A stretch of DNA of 64,000 nucleotides, taken from Deinococcus psychrotolerans. GTDB lineage: Bacteria; Deinococcota; Deinococci; Deinococcales; Deinococcaceae. Shown piece by piece: positions 34,136-45,000 of the stretch. The notes under the pieces were generated by a model that was not told where the DNA came from, searched no databases, and saw only the letters and a list, made by a program, of their open reading frames with translations. The translations under genes and the position numbers were made by a program. The stretch is taken from the NCBI RefSeq assembly GCF_003860465.1, contig NZ_CP034186.1, positions 310,001 through 374,000 on the forward strand. Direction: 5' to 3'. Every line of letters starts with the position of its first letter. The first letter of the stretch is position 1.

Positions 34136-36865
34136 ATGGCCCTCACCCTGCTCAGCACCAAGCTCCATCCACCTCTTCCCACAGCCCATGTCATTGCGCG
34201 GCCCCACCTCGTCGCGCGGCTTGAGCGGGGGATCGGTGCCAAGCTCATGCTCATCTCGTCTCCAGCAGGGACGGGCAAATCCACTTTACTGGCAGCCTGG
34301 CTCAGGCAGCAAAGCCGGCCCGCCGCTTGGCTTTCTCTCGATAAGAGCGACAACGATCTGGGCCAGTTCCTGCTCTACTTGGTCAGCGCTCTGCAACAGC
34401 TTGATCCCGACCTTGGAGTGGGGCTGCCTGAACTGCTGCAACAACAAAATGTAGTGAGTTTTGAACCCTTACTGATTCGGCTCACCAATAACCTGGCACA
34501 GCTCGGCGGCAAGGTCATCTTGGTTCTCGACGACTATCATTTCCTGTCCGACTCAAGGATTCACGACGCCACCGAGTTCCTGCTCGATCACCTGCCGTCT
34601 CAGGTGTGTTTGGTCATCGTTACCCGCACCGATCCGCCTCTGGCGCTTTCACGGTTGCGCGTTCGCAGCCAACTGCTGGAGGTGCGTGGTGCCGACTTAC
34701 GTTTTGACCTTGCTGAAGTGGCGCACTTTTTGAACGGGAGTCAGGAGCTTGGCCTTTCCCCCGCTGCCATTGCCAGCCTGGAGGCCCAGACCGAGGGCTG
34801 GATCGCCGCCCTGCAACTGGCGGCCCTGTCTCTTGCCGAGCGGCCTGACAAGGAAGCGTTCGTGGAGGCCTTCGTGGGCAGTCACCGTTTTCTGGTGGAC
34901 TATCTGGTGGACGAGGTGCTCAGCCGTCAGCCCGCCTCCATCAAGACCTTTTTGCAGCGCACAGCGATTCTGGAGCGCTTCAATACGTCTTTGTGTGAAG
35001 CGGTGACCGGCCAAACCACCGACGCCGATCTGCTCAGGCAGCTTGAAGCGGCCAACCTCTTTCTCGTTCCCCTGGACGATGAGCGCCGGTGGTACCGCTT
35101 TCACCACCTCTTCGCCGAGTTTTTACGGCACCGCTTGAAGGCGGACGAGCCAGCATTGATTCCCGAATTGCACCGCCGGGCCAGCGCTTGGTTTGCGGCT
35201 CAGGGCCTGACCGACGAAGCGATCCGGCACGCCTTTCTGGCAGACGACAACGAATTGGCCGCTCAAGTCGCCGCCGCCGTGGTGGCCAAGCTGGCCGTGC
35301 AGTGGAGCAATGAGCAGTTCATTCAGTACTTTCAGCGGTTGCCCACCGCGCTGATCCCAGCTCATCCCCAGCTGTGCCTGTATTACGGCTGGTTTCTGAC
35401 CACCACTGGGCGACTTGGAACCATCAAGGCGGCGCTGCCGCTGCTGGAACAGAGCAAGGGGTATTCCCCAGAACCCCAGATGCTGGACGCCGCCATCTTC
35501 GGGCTGCGTGCCTACGATCACCTTCATCAGCTGGACTTCGCCGACGCCGCCCGGCTGTGCCAGCAGCAGCTGAGCCTGCTCGAAAGTGCAGAGCCAGGTC
35601 ATTCCACCCCCGAGGCGCTGATGGTTCGTATTGCCGGCACCAACCTGATGGGATCTATCTGTTTTTACACGGCTCCGCAGCGAGCGGCAGCGCTTTATCA
35701 GGTCGCTCTGAATCTGGCTCAGCAGATCGGGAGCTTTATCAGTATCTTCACCGCCACCACCGGACTGGCCCAGGCCAACCGGCAACTGGGCCAGCTCCGT
35801 GAAGCGGCGCGTGTCCTTGAACAGGGTCTGCGGCACCTCGAAGACACCCGCAGTCAGCGTGGGAGCAGCGCCAGAACCGGAAACGTCGCCGAACTGCACG
35901 CCCGGCTGGGCCAGCTCCACTATGAGCGCAATCAGCTGGCTGAAGCTGGGGCCGCCCTTCGGCAGGCCAGAAAGCTCAACGAACTCTACGGCTCCCCGCT
36001 GGCCCTGGCCCTGGGACTCAGCCTTTCGCTAAAGCTCTGCTTGGCAGAGGGTGAGGTGGAAGCGGCCTACACGGCGCTGCACCGGCTGGACGAGGTAAGC
36101 GTCAGCGTCCACGGCAGTGATGCGCTGCTCAAGCAGACTTTCGAGGTGCTGGCCATGCACGGCAGACTGGCCCTCTTGGCCCAGACCCCCCAGTTGACTC
36201 ACCTTCTGGACGAGGTCAAGGACTGGCTCGAATCGTGCTGGCGCGGCAACGACGAGCACTTCGGATCCCCGCTCAGCGGCCACGATATCCTGGCCCGTTT
36301 GCGGCTGGCCCGCAATGAACCCACCCAAGCGCTGCCTCTACTGGAGCGGCTGATCGAGGCAGCCCAGGATCAGGAACGGGAAAACGACCTGATCCGCTTT
36401 CTGCTGCTGCAAGCCCTGGCGCTGCAACAGCTGAACCGGGAAGGGGAGGCGATGCAGGCGCTGATCCGCGCCCTGAAACTCGCCGAACCGGAGGGCTATT
36501 GCCGCAGCTTCATAGATCTGGGGCCCCAGATGCAGGCCCTGCTCAAGCAGCGTGCCAGGGACCGGAACACACCGTACCTCGCCGCACTTCTGGCCGCGTT
36601 TCCGGAAAGAAGCAGTCCTCTGACAGCGCCCGAACAGCCCCAGACCGAAGTGATTCTTCAAAGGGTGCAGGGCGAGGTCTTCAATGCGCGTGAGCTGGCG
36701 GTGCTGCGACTCCTGGAAGTTGGGAACACCCACAAACAGATTGCCAGGGAGCTTCAGCTCTCGCCCAACACGGTGAGGTGGTACATGAAAAACCTCTACC
36801 TCAAATTGCGGGCGAACAACCGCACTGGGGCGCTCAACCGTGCCAGGGAGATGGGTCTGCTTTAG
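34136..36865 (+). CDS. MalT-type large LuxR-family transcriptional activator
   Basis: This 909-residue protein has a STAND ATPase at the N-terminus, with Walker A P-A-G-T-G-K-S-T at 43-50 and Walker B V-I-L-V-L-D-D-Y-H near residue 130. A winged-helix/arm region with F-H-H-L-F-A-E-F-L-R-H-R-L follows, then a long TPR-like sensor region (~380-800). It ends with a LuxR helix-turn-helix (H-K-Q-I-A-R-E-L-Q-L-S-P-N-T-V-R-W). No ribosome site precedes ATG 34136. It lies upstream of the surface-protein operon on the same strand and may control it; the inducer is unknown. Confidence 0.88.
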   Translation: MALTLLSTKLHPPLPTAHVIARPHLVARLERGIGAKLMLISSPAGTGKSTLLAAWLRQQSRPAAWLSLDKSDNDLGQFLLYLVSALQQLDPDLGVGLPELLQQQNVVSFEPLLIRLTNNLAQLGGKVILVLDDYHFLSDSRIHDATEFLLDHLPSQVCLVIVTRTDPPLALSRLRVRSQLLEVRGADLRFDLAEVAHFLNGSQELGLSPAAIASLEAQTEGWIAALQLAALSLAERPDKEAFVEAFVGSHRFLVDYLVDEVLSRQPASIKTFLQRTAILERFNTSLCEAVTGQTTDADLLRQLEAANLFLVPLDDERRWYRFHHLFAEFLRHRLKADEPALIPELHRRASAWFAAQGLTDEAIRHAFLADDNELAAQVAAAVVAKLAVQWSNEQFIQYFQRLPTALIPAHPQLCLYYGWFLTTTGRLGTIKAALPLLEQSKGYSPEPQMLDAAIFGLRAYDHLHQLDFADAARLCQQQLSLLESAEPGHSTPEALMVRIAGTNLMGSICFYTAPQRAAALYQVALNLAQQIGSFISIFTATTGLAQANRQLGQLREAARVLEQGLRHLEDTRSQRGSSARTGNVAELHARLGQLHYERNQLAEAGAALRQARKLNELYGSPLALALGLSLSLKLCLAEGEVEAAYTALHRLDEVSVSVHGSDALLKQTFEVLAMHGRLALLAQTPQLTHLLDEVKDWLESCWRGNDEHFGSPLSGHDILARLRLARNEPTQALPLLERLIEAAQDQERENDLIRFLLLQALALQQLNREGEAMQALIRALKLAEPEGYCRSFIDLGPQMQALLKQRARDRNTPYLAALLAAFPERSSPLTAPEQPQTEVILQRVQGEVFNARELAVLRLLEVGNTHKQIARELQLSPNTVRWYMKNLYLKLRANNRTGALNRAREMGLL

Positions 36866-36962
36866 CGCTGCACTGCACGCTTTCCATCCACACACTTTCT
36901 ACCCATTTGCAGGGTGACACATCATCACCTTTCTCATTAAGCTTGGATTCAGGTGATGTTCT

Positions 36963-37196
36963 GTGGGGAGATTTGAGCCGCTGCGTTACGAAATTCGGGT
37001 AAAGGGGCATCTCGATGCCGGCCATAGCGAGTGGTTGGGCAATCTCAAGCTTCACCTTGAGTTCCGCCGGGACCAACCCGTCACGGTATTAAGCGGCTCC
37101 CTTACCGATCAGGCCGCACTGCACGGGGTCCTTAACATGCTTCAGTCGTTGGGTGTGGTTTTGCTGGAAGTCACTCAAGTCGAGGAGCCGAATTGA
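36963..37196 (+). CDS. Small conserved-looking hypothetical protein
   Basis: This 77-residue protein starts at GTG 36963 with AGGTGA upstream. It reads R-Y-E-I-R-V-K-G-H-L-D, G-S-L-T-D-Q-A-A-L-H-G-V-L and L-Q-S-L-G-V-V-L-L-E-V. This resembles short bacterial proteins that have the D-Q-A-A-L-H-G pattern and often sit next to regulators or membrane proteins. No function is known to me. It lies between the LuxR regulator and the barrel protein. Confidence 0.65.
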   Translation: MGRFEPLRYEIRVKGHLDAGHSEWLGNLKLHLEFRRDQPVTVLSGSLTDQAALHGVLNMLQSLGVVLLEVTQVEEPN

Positions 37197-37272
37197 AGTG
37201 CCCACGAGAAGAAAAGCGGATGAGCGGGTGTCCACTTACCATTCCACTGAAACACGCTGGAGGATGTGACCA

Positions 37273-38700
37273 TTGAAACGACGAGTGAACGAACTCACCG
37301 ACCCTGACCCGCTTCGCGCCGCTGGCCTGCAGAGAGTGGACAAACAGCGCTGGACATGGCGTGCGGCGATCTATTGCAGCGCCGTCATGAGCAGCGTTGC
37401 CGGAGCGTCCGGCGAAGTTCAAGTCAGGTATTACAGCGTCAGCGCAGCCCAGAGTTTTCTGGACGCTTTCAGTGTGCAACTCAAGCTTCAGTCGCCCAGC
37501 AGTCAGACAAACAGCTACGCCGCCGACCTGTCGCTCGAAACGCCGCTCCAGAGCTTGACGGGCCGCTACACGTCGGGGCGGCACACCGTTCAGGTTCAGG
37601 CTCGCCGCCAGGTCGACTTCGTTCAGAAGAGCGCCAACCTCTCCGGCAATCTGAATTACTCGTACTCGCCCGTGCTGGAGGCTTCGGGTTTGGCGCTCTC
37701 GTCTTTCTCGGCGTTTTACGCTTACAGCGGCAGTCAGTCCCCGACCCAGGCCACCACCGTTCACACGGGTGGCCTGAATTTCGGTGTGAGAATCTCGGAT
37801 GCCCTTTCCGGCTCGCTGTCGGGTTCCGGCACGCTGTTCGACATCAAAGCCGGTACGTTCAGCAGTAACCAGACGAGTCTCACGGCGTCCGGCTCGCTGA
37901 ATTACCGCCAGGCCAGCACCACCGCCTCCATCAATCCGAGCCTCACCTTCGCGGACGGCAAGACCCGCTGGAACGTGGGGCTCAATGCCCGCGCCGCGCT
38001 GACCGGCGACCTGGCCCTGTCGGGGTACACCAATCTGAGTTCCTCGTCCCCGGCCACCACGACCGCAGATCTGGACTATGACGCCAGTAAGCTGCTGGGC
38101 CAGGGAACGCCCAAGGGCAAGCTGAGTGTCGGCGCGGCGATGACCCTGACTTCCCCGGTCTTCACCGTAACCGGGCGGGTCAGGACAGCTCCAATCCCCA
38201 ACCTCACTCTCGGAGGCAGCGTGGGCTATACGCCGTCCACGTCGGCGCTGACCTACAGCGCCGAGGCCTCCGGCAAGTTGGGGCCGATCTACCTGAGTGC
38301 CAACACCTCGCTCAGCACCCAGCCGGGAACCGCAGCGGCCTTCAGCGTCAGCACGTCTATCAGCGCTCAGGCGCAACCGGTCTACGGGTCGGTGTCGCTG
38401 GGCTACCGGCGGCAGGGTGAGTCACAGAGCGGCTACGCGTCCGGCACCTTCGGCTACCGCCAGGGCAGCCTGGATCTGGGCACCACCCTGGCCCTCAATG
38501 CCTTTTCTCAGGGCAACTTGAACACCGGCACGTCCTCAGCGGCGGCGGGTGCGTGGCAGATCCTCGGCACCGCCGACTTCACGGCCGCATACGCCGTCCT
38601 CAAGAACATCGACGTGACTGGCAGTGTCCGCTACGAGCAGGCGTCAACTGCCTCGTCCAATCACCTGCGCTACGGCGCGGGACTGCGCTACCGCTTTTGA
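37273..38700 (+). CDS. Probable outer-membrane beta-barrel protein
   Basis: This 475-residue protein starts at TTG 37273, with GGAGG nine bases upstream. A basic N-terminus and a short hydrophobic stretch (~29-46) suggest an atypical signal sequence. The rest is alternating Ser/Thr/Gly-aromatic beta strands (Y-S-Y-S-P-V-L, L-S-G-S-L-S-G-S-G, V-S-L-G-Y-R-R, S-G-Y-A-S-G-T-F-G-Y). It ends L-R-Y-R-F; a terminal Phe is the classic outer-membrane barrel signal. First of four likely envelope genes. Confidence 0.65.
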   Translation: MKRRVNELTDPDPLRAAGLQRVDKQRWTWRAAIYCSAVMSSVAGASGEVQVRYYSVSAAQSFLDAFSVQLKLQSPSSQTNSYAADLSLETPLQSLTGRYTSGRHTVQVQARRQVDFVQKSANLSGNLNYSYSPVLEASGLALSSFSAFYAYSGSQSPTQATTVHTGGLNFGVRISDALSGSLSGSGTLFDIKAGTFSSNQTSLTASGSLNYRQASTTASINPSLTFADGKTRWNVGLNARAALTGDLALSGYTNLSSSSPATTTADLDYDASKLLGQGTPKGKLSVGAAMTLTSPVFTVTGRVRTAPIPNLTLGGSVGYTPSTSALTYSAEASGKLGPIYLSANTSLSTQPGTAAAFSVSTSISAQAQPVYGSVSLGYRRQGESQSGYASGTFGYRQGSLDLGTTLALNAFSQGNLNTGTSSAAAGAWQILGTADFTAAYAVLKNIDVTGSVRYEQASTASSNHLRYGAGLRYRF

Positions 38701-38726
38701 TGCTGGGCGACCGGCGGAGGATCAAC

Positions 38727-39029
38727 ATGACCGAGAGACGGTTGCCAGGCACGTTCCTGGCGCGATCACCGATTGCTGTTTGGCGGCATCTGCTGACCGC
38801 GCCGACCACCGACCACGACACACCGCGCGGCCCCAAGCCAAGTGGAGAAGCCGTCAAGTTTTCTCTGACGAATGCGGCGCGGCATATTACCGCTCACCTC
38901 AATTGGAGAGATGACAACGCAGACGATCAAGGGTACGGCGACGGTTTGGGTTTCCGCCTCTTTGAACATCCATCCCGGTCAACGGGCCAGTCTTCCGTGT
39001 GGCTGCCGACCGGTGGAGGACCTCTATGA
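38727..39029 (+). CDS. Hypothetical 100-residue protein coupled to the giant surface gene
   Basis: ATG 38727 has GGAGG six bases upstream, and its stop overlaps the ATG of the PKD gene (ATGA). The sequence is polar, with H-I-T-A-H-L-N-W-R-D-D-N-A-D-D-Q-G-Y, and has no signal peptide or known domain. The strong ribosome site and overlap favour translation. It could be a real protein or a leader that couples translation of the giant gene. Confidence 0.5.
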   Translation: MTERRLPGTFLARSPIAVWRHLLTAPTTDHDTPRGPKPSGEAVKFSLTNAARHITAHLNWRDDNADDQGYGDGLGFRLFEHPSRSTGQSSVWLPTGGGPL

Positions 39030-42000
39030 ATCAACAATGGCGGCCAGGAGAAATTCTGGCCCACAGTCGGATGAATGCCGTGCGGCTCGTGCTGCTGGCC
39101 CTGTTCCTGACGGGAGGCTGGGGAAGTGCGGAGAGGGTCTACCTCCTCACGCCCGGGGAAGCCACACCTGGAGCCAACCAGTTCGTTCCTCGTGCGGAAG
39201 CACAACGGGTGACCGCCTTCGCGGATTTCTCATCTTGCGCGGCAAACGAAAGAGTGTGGACTGTGCAGACCAAGCAGTACACCTCTCCACCGATCATCCA
39301 CGTCTACACTGTCAACAATCCACCCGGCGGGCAGACCGCACTGGACCTTGGCGTGATTCAGGCAGACGGGTATTTGGAGTTGCGGACATATGGACGTTGT
39401 TATGGCGCTACCGCCGGTCAAGAATCCAATTACCCTATACCCACCCGGCTCACGGCAGACGCGAGCAATCCCGCTTACGTGCTGACAGGCCAGCCAGCCC
39501 AGTACAAATTTAACAACAGCGGCGAAGGCGTGACGTACACCATCAACTGGGGTGAAGGAGCGCCCGAAACCTGGGTGGGCTTCGGCGGTGAGCCGACCCA
39601 TACCCTCCCCCACACCTACAACACAGCGGGCGTCTACACGATCAGTACTGTGGCCAGCAACGCGGGTTACACCGCCCCGGAACGCACATCGACCGTGACA
39701 GTCTTGACTCCCACCTTGACGCTGCTGACGACGTATCAGGTGGAGCCACGAGACAACATGGCCATCTTGTACAAGGATCTGCTTCCTGGAAGTAGCCACA
39801 CTGTGGACTGGGGCGACGGTACGACGAGTGACTTTGTTATGCCCGCAGGCCCGCCTCAGCCGTTGAGACTGCTACATGCCTATGCGAAGGAAGGGACCTA
39901 CACCATTCGCACCCCAACCCAGCCCAGCCTCGCCCCCCTTCAAATCACCATCAAGGCTTCTCCACCCAACCTGACGGTGTCAGGCACAGGATTGGCCGCG
40001 ACGCTCAATATCAGCTATACCCAACCTGGCACGAACTACACGGTCGACTGGGGCGACAACCAGACCTCGCCGCTGGCGGGGAACCTTTCGGCGCAGCAGC
40101 TGAATCACACTTACTCGTCACCCAGCACCTACACGGTCAACGTGTATGGCCCGACCTCGGCCACGACCACGGGCGTGCTGGGAACCGCAACCTTCACAGC
40201 CACCCTGGGCAACGTGACCCTCAGCGCCGCCCCTCAGCGGCCCGTGGTGAGGGAACAGGTGGTGGTCACGCTGACTGGACTGGCTGATTCGGCCACGTAC
40301 GATCTGAACTGGGGAGACGGCACCACCGAGCCGGTGAACGGCCAGACGACCGCGTCGCGCTCGCACGCCTACGCGGCGGCCCAGGATTACACCATCACCG
40401 TGACCAACGGCGGGCGGACGCTGGGTACCACCGCCGTGGCCGTGCAGGTTCCCACACCGGTGCTCTCCCATACCGCTCAGAATCTGACCGTGACCCTCCA
40501 GGTACAAAACCTCGTGGCGGGCGCGGCCTACACGGTGAACTGGGGTGAGGGAGCGCCCGAGCCACTCAATGCCACTGGCCCGGTTGCGACCCTCACGCAC
40601 GCCTACCCCAGACCCGGCACGTACACGGTGAGCGTCACACCCGCACGCGGCGCACCCGCCACCGAATCCGTGTCCGTGGTCGCCTCGCAGCCGAAGCTGG
40701 CCATCATCCCGCCGGTCGTAGACACCGATCAGACGGTCACGGCAACCCTGTCCGACCTGACCAAAACGCTGAGCTACACCCTCGACTGGAAAGACGGCCC
40801 GCCGATCACCTTCACGGCGGCCGACGTGATCAACACCCTGACCCACAGCTACGCCGTGCCCGGCACGTACCAGGCGGAACTGACTTCCTCCAGCACCAAT
40901 CCGGTCTCCGCACCTGTCACGGTGCGGCCCGCCGCGCCCACCCTGCAATTGGTGGCCAATGAACTGAGCGTCACGCTCACCGCCGCCAAGCTCTACGCCG
41001 GCGTGACCTATACCGTCAACTGGGGCGCAGGTGTAACCGAAACCTTCCAGGCCACCGGACCGATCATGACCCTCACGCATCTCTACGCCGCGCCGGGCAT
41101 GCAGACGGTCACGCTCACCCCTAACGGCGGCACGCCGGCCACGGCCACGGTGACGCTCACGGTCCCCGCGCCCACCCTGAGCGTGGCACCAGCGCAGGGA
41201 TCGACCGACACCACCTTCACTGCCGCGCTGGGCCAGCTGGTTCCATCACTCACCTACACCCTGAACTGGGGCGACGGTAGCAGTGAACCCGTGACCGGTG
41301 CTGCGACCTTCACCCGCACCCACCAGTACACCAGGCCCGGCACCTTCAGCGTCTCGGTCAAATACGCCGATGCCCCGCCCGTTCAGCAGAGCGTGACCGT
41401 GAACGTGCCGACCCCGATTCTGAGCGCCACCAACCTCAACCTGAACGCGACCCTGCGACTGAGCAGACTCGTTCAGGCGGCGACCTACCGCGTGCAGTGG
41501 GGTGACGGTCAGGAGCAGCCTCTGACTGCTCAGACGCCGGAAACGACGCTGACGCACACCTACGCGGCACCGGGAACCTACACCCTCACCGTGACCCCCA
41601 CCCTCGGAGACGCGGGAACCACGACTCTGGATGTCAGGTACGTGAATGTGGACGCGCCCACCCTGACCCTCACTCCCATCACCGCCAGCGTCTACGACGT
41701 GATCAAGGCCGACTTCAGCGCTCTGATTCCTGCCCTGAGCTACACCCTGGATTGGGGCGACGGGCAGCGCGAGGTCATCACTGACCTCGCCAGCGGCACC
41801 CGCAGCCATGCCTACACCACCGCCGGCACCTACACCGTCAGCTTGAAAGCGCCGGAATCACCGGCGGCCATCAAGACCGTAACCGTTACGCAGCCAGCGG
41901 CCACCCTGACCGCGACGAGTAACGCTTTGCAGGGACAGGCCACCATTACCGGGCTGGTCAAGGCTCTGGCCTACCGGCTCGACTGGGGCGACGGCACGCC

Positions 42001-45000
42001 AGCCGTGGATATCACGGGTGTGGAGACGCAGACCCTGAGCCACAACTACGCCCGTCCAGGCAACTACCGTCTGACCTTGAGTGTGCCCGGGAGTGCTCCG
42101 GTGAGCGCCGCGCTCACCGTGAGTGTGCCGGCAGCTACCCTGACTTCAACGACGGACGCGCTGAGCGTGACCGCCGTGGTCAGCGGCTTGCAGGAAAGTC
42201 TGACTTACCGGCTCACCTGGGGCGACGGTTCGAATACCGATCTGACTGGCAAAGTCACCGACACCCTGACCCACACGTACGCCAAACCCGGTGTCTACGC
42301 TCTCGAACTCAGCACGCCCGGTGCTCCCAGCGTGACCGCTAACGTGACGTTAACCCTCCCTGCGGTCACGCTGAGCGTGACCCCGGCCCAAGGCTCCACC
42401 GACACCACCTTCAGCGCCGTGATCGGTCAGCTGGTGCCGACCCTCACCTATACCCTCGACTGGGGCGAAGGGGTCAGCGAACCGGTCACCGGTGTAAGAA
42501 CCTTTACCCGCACCCATCAGTACGCCAAACCCGGCACCTTCAGCGTCTCGGTCAAGTACGGAGATTCTGCTCCCGTTCAGCAGACCGTGACCGTGAACGT
42601 GCCGACCCCGGTGCTAAGCGCCACCAATCTCAACCTGAACGCAACCCTGCGGCTGAGCCGGCTCAGCCCAGCAGCCACCTACCGTGTGCAGTGGGGCGAC
42701 GGCCAGGAACAGCCGCTCGTCGCCCAGACCTCCGACGCCGTGTTGCCGCACACCTACAGCGCCCCCGGCACCTACACCATTACCGTGACTCCCACGCTTG
42801 GGGATCCGAGCAGCGTCACCCTGAACGTCAAGTACGTCAGCGTGGACGCGCCAGTCCTGACCCTCACTCCCATCACCGCCAGCGTCTACGACGTGATCAA
42901 GGCCGACTTCAGCGCTCTGATTCCTGCCCTGAGCTACACCCTGGATTGGGGTGATGGGCAGCGCGAGGTCATCACCGGCCTGACGGTCGGCACCCGCGTT
43001 CATACTTACACCGTTGCCGGCACCTACACCGTCAGCTTGAAAGCGCCGGAGTCGCCGGCTGCCATCAAGACCGTAACCGTCACGCAGCCGCTGGCCACCC
43101 TGACCGCGACGAGTAACGCTTTGCAGGGACAGGCCACCCTCACCGGGCTGGTCAAGGCCCTGGCCTACCGGCTCGACTGGGGCGACGGGACACCGGCCAT
43201 CGACATCAAGGATGTGGAGACGCAGACCCTGAGTCACAATTACGCCCGTCCCGGCACCTACCGTCTGGTTCTGAGTGTGCCCGGGAGTGCTCCGGTGAGC
43301 GCCGCGCTCACCGTGAGTGTGCCGGCAGCTACCCTGACTTCAACGACGGACGCGCTGAGCGTGACCGCCGTGGTCAGCGGCTTGCAGGAAAGTCTGACTT
43401 ACCGGCTCACCTGGGGCGACGGTTCGAATACCGATCTGACTGGCAAAGTCACCGACACCCTGACCCACACGTACGCCAAACCCGGTGTCTACGCTCTCGA
43501 ACTCAGCACGCCCGGTGCTCCCAGCGTGACCGCTAACGTGACGTTAACCCTCCCTGCGGTCACGCTGAGCGTGACCCCGGCCCAAGGCTCCACCGACACC
43601 ACCTTCAGCGCCGTGATCGGTCAGCTGGTGCCGACCCTCACCTATACCCTCGACTGGGGCGAAGGGGTCAGCGAACCGGTCACCGGTGTAAGAACCTTTA
43701 CCCGCACCCATCAGTACGCCAAACCCGGCACCTTCAGTATCTCGGTCAAGTACGCCGACGCCCCCCCCGTTCAGCAGAATGTGACCGTGAACGTGCCGAC
43801 CCCGGTGCTAAGCGCCACCAATCTCAACCTGAACGCAACCCTGCGGCTGAGCCGGCTCAGCCCAGCGGCCACCTACCGCGTGCAGTGGGGCGACGGCCAG
43901 GAACAGCCGCTCGTCGCCCAGACCTCCGACGCCGTGTTGCCGCACACTTACAGCGCCCCCGGCACCTACACCATTACCGTGACTCCCACGCTTGGGGATC
44001 CGAGCAGCGTCACCCTGAACGTCAAGTACGTCAGCGTGGACGCGCCAGTCCTGACCCTCACTCCCATCACCGCCAGCGTCTACGACGTGATCAAGGCCGA
44101 CTTCAGCGCTCTGATTCCTGCTCTGAGCTACACCCTGGACTGGGGCGATGGACAGCGCGAGGTCATCACTGGAGTGATGACCGGCACCCGCAGCCATGCC
44201 TACATCACCGCTGGCAACTACACCGTCAGCTTGAAAGCGCCGGAATCACCGGCGGCCATCAAGACCGTAACCGTCACGCAGCCGCTGGCTACCCTGACCG
44301 CGACGAGTAACGCTTTGCAGGGACAGGCCACCATTACCGGGCTGGTCAAGGCCCTGACGTACCGGCTCGATTGGGGCGACGGCACGCCAGCCGTGGATAT
44401 CACGGGTGTGGAGACGCAGACCCTGAGCCACAACTACGCCCGTCCCGGCACCTACCGTCTGACCTTGAGTGTGCCCGGGAGTGCTCCGGTGAGCGCCGCG
44501 CTCACCGTGAGTGTGCCGGCGGCCACCCTGACTGCTACGACGGACGCGCTGAGCGTGACCGCCGTGGTCAGCGGCTTGCAGGAGAGCCTAACCTACCGGC
44601 TCACCTGGGGCGACGGTTCGAATACCGATCTCACTGGCAAAGTCACCGACACCCTGACCCACACGTACGCCAAACCCGGTGTCTACGCCCTCGAACTCAG
44701 CACGCCCGGTGCCCCCAGCGTCACCGCTACCGTGAATGTTCAAGTCCGGCCTCTGGTGCTGGCAGTGGTTGCCCCCGAATTGCGGGCCACGGCCTCGCTC
44801 AGTGGCATGGTCAGCGCCCTGACTTACACCGTGAACTGGGGCGACGGACAGCAGGACACGGTCACGGGCCAGACCGCCACGACCTTGGTTCATACATACT
44901 TGAAACCCGGGCAGTACACGGTCACCGTCACTGCTCCCAGCCTGGAACCCGTCACGACTACCTTCACTGCGGGTCTTCCGCCGCAGGAAGTTCTCACCGC

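Noticed and set aside
41163..44744. Regular repeats that could be taken for a CRISPR or satellite array
   Set aside because: The repeats are in-frame protein-domain repeats of 1,194 bp with no short repeat-spacer pattern.
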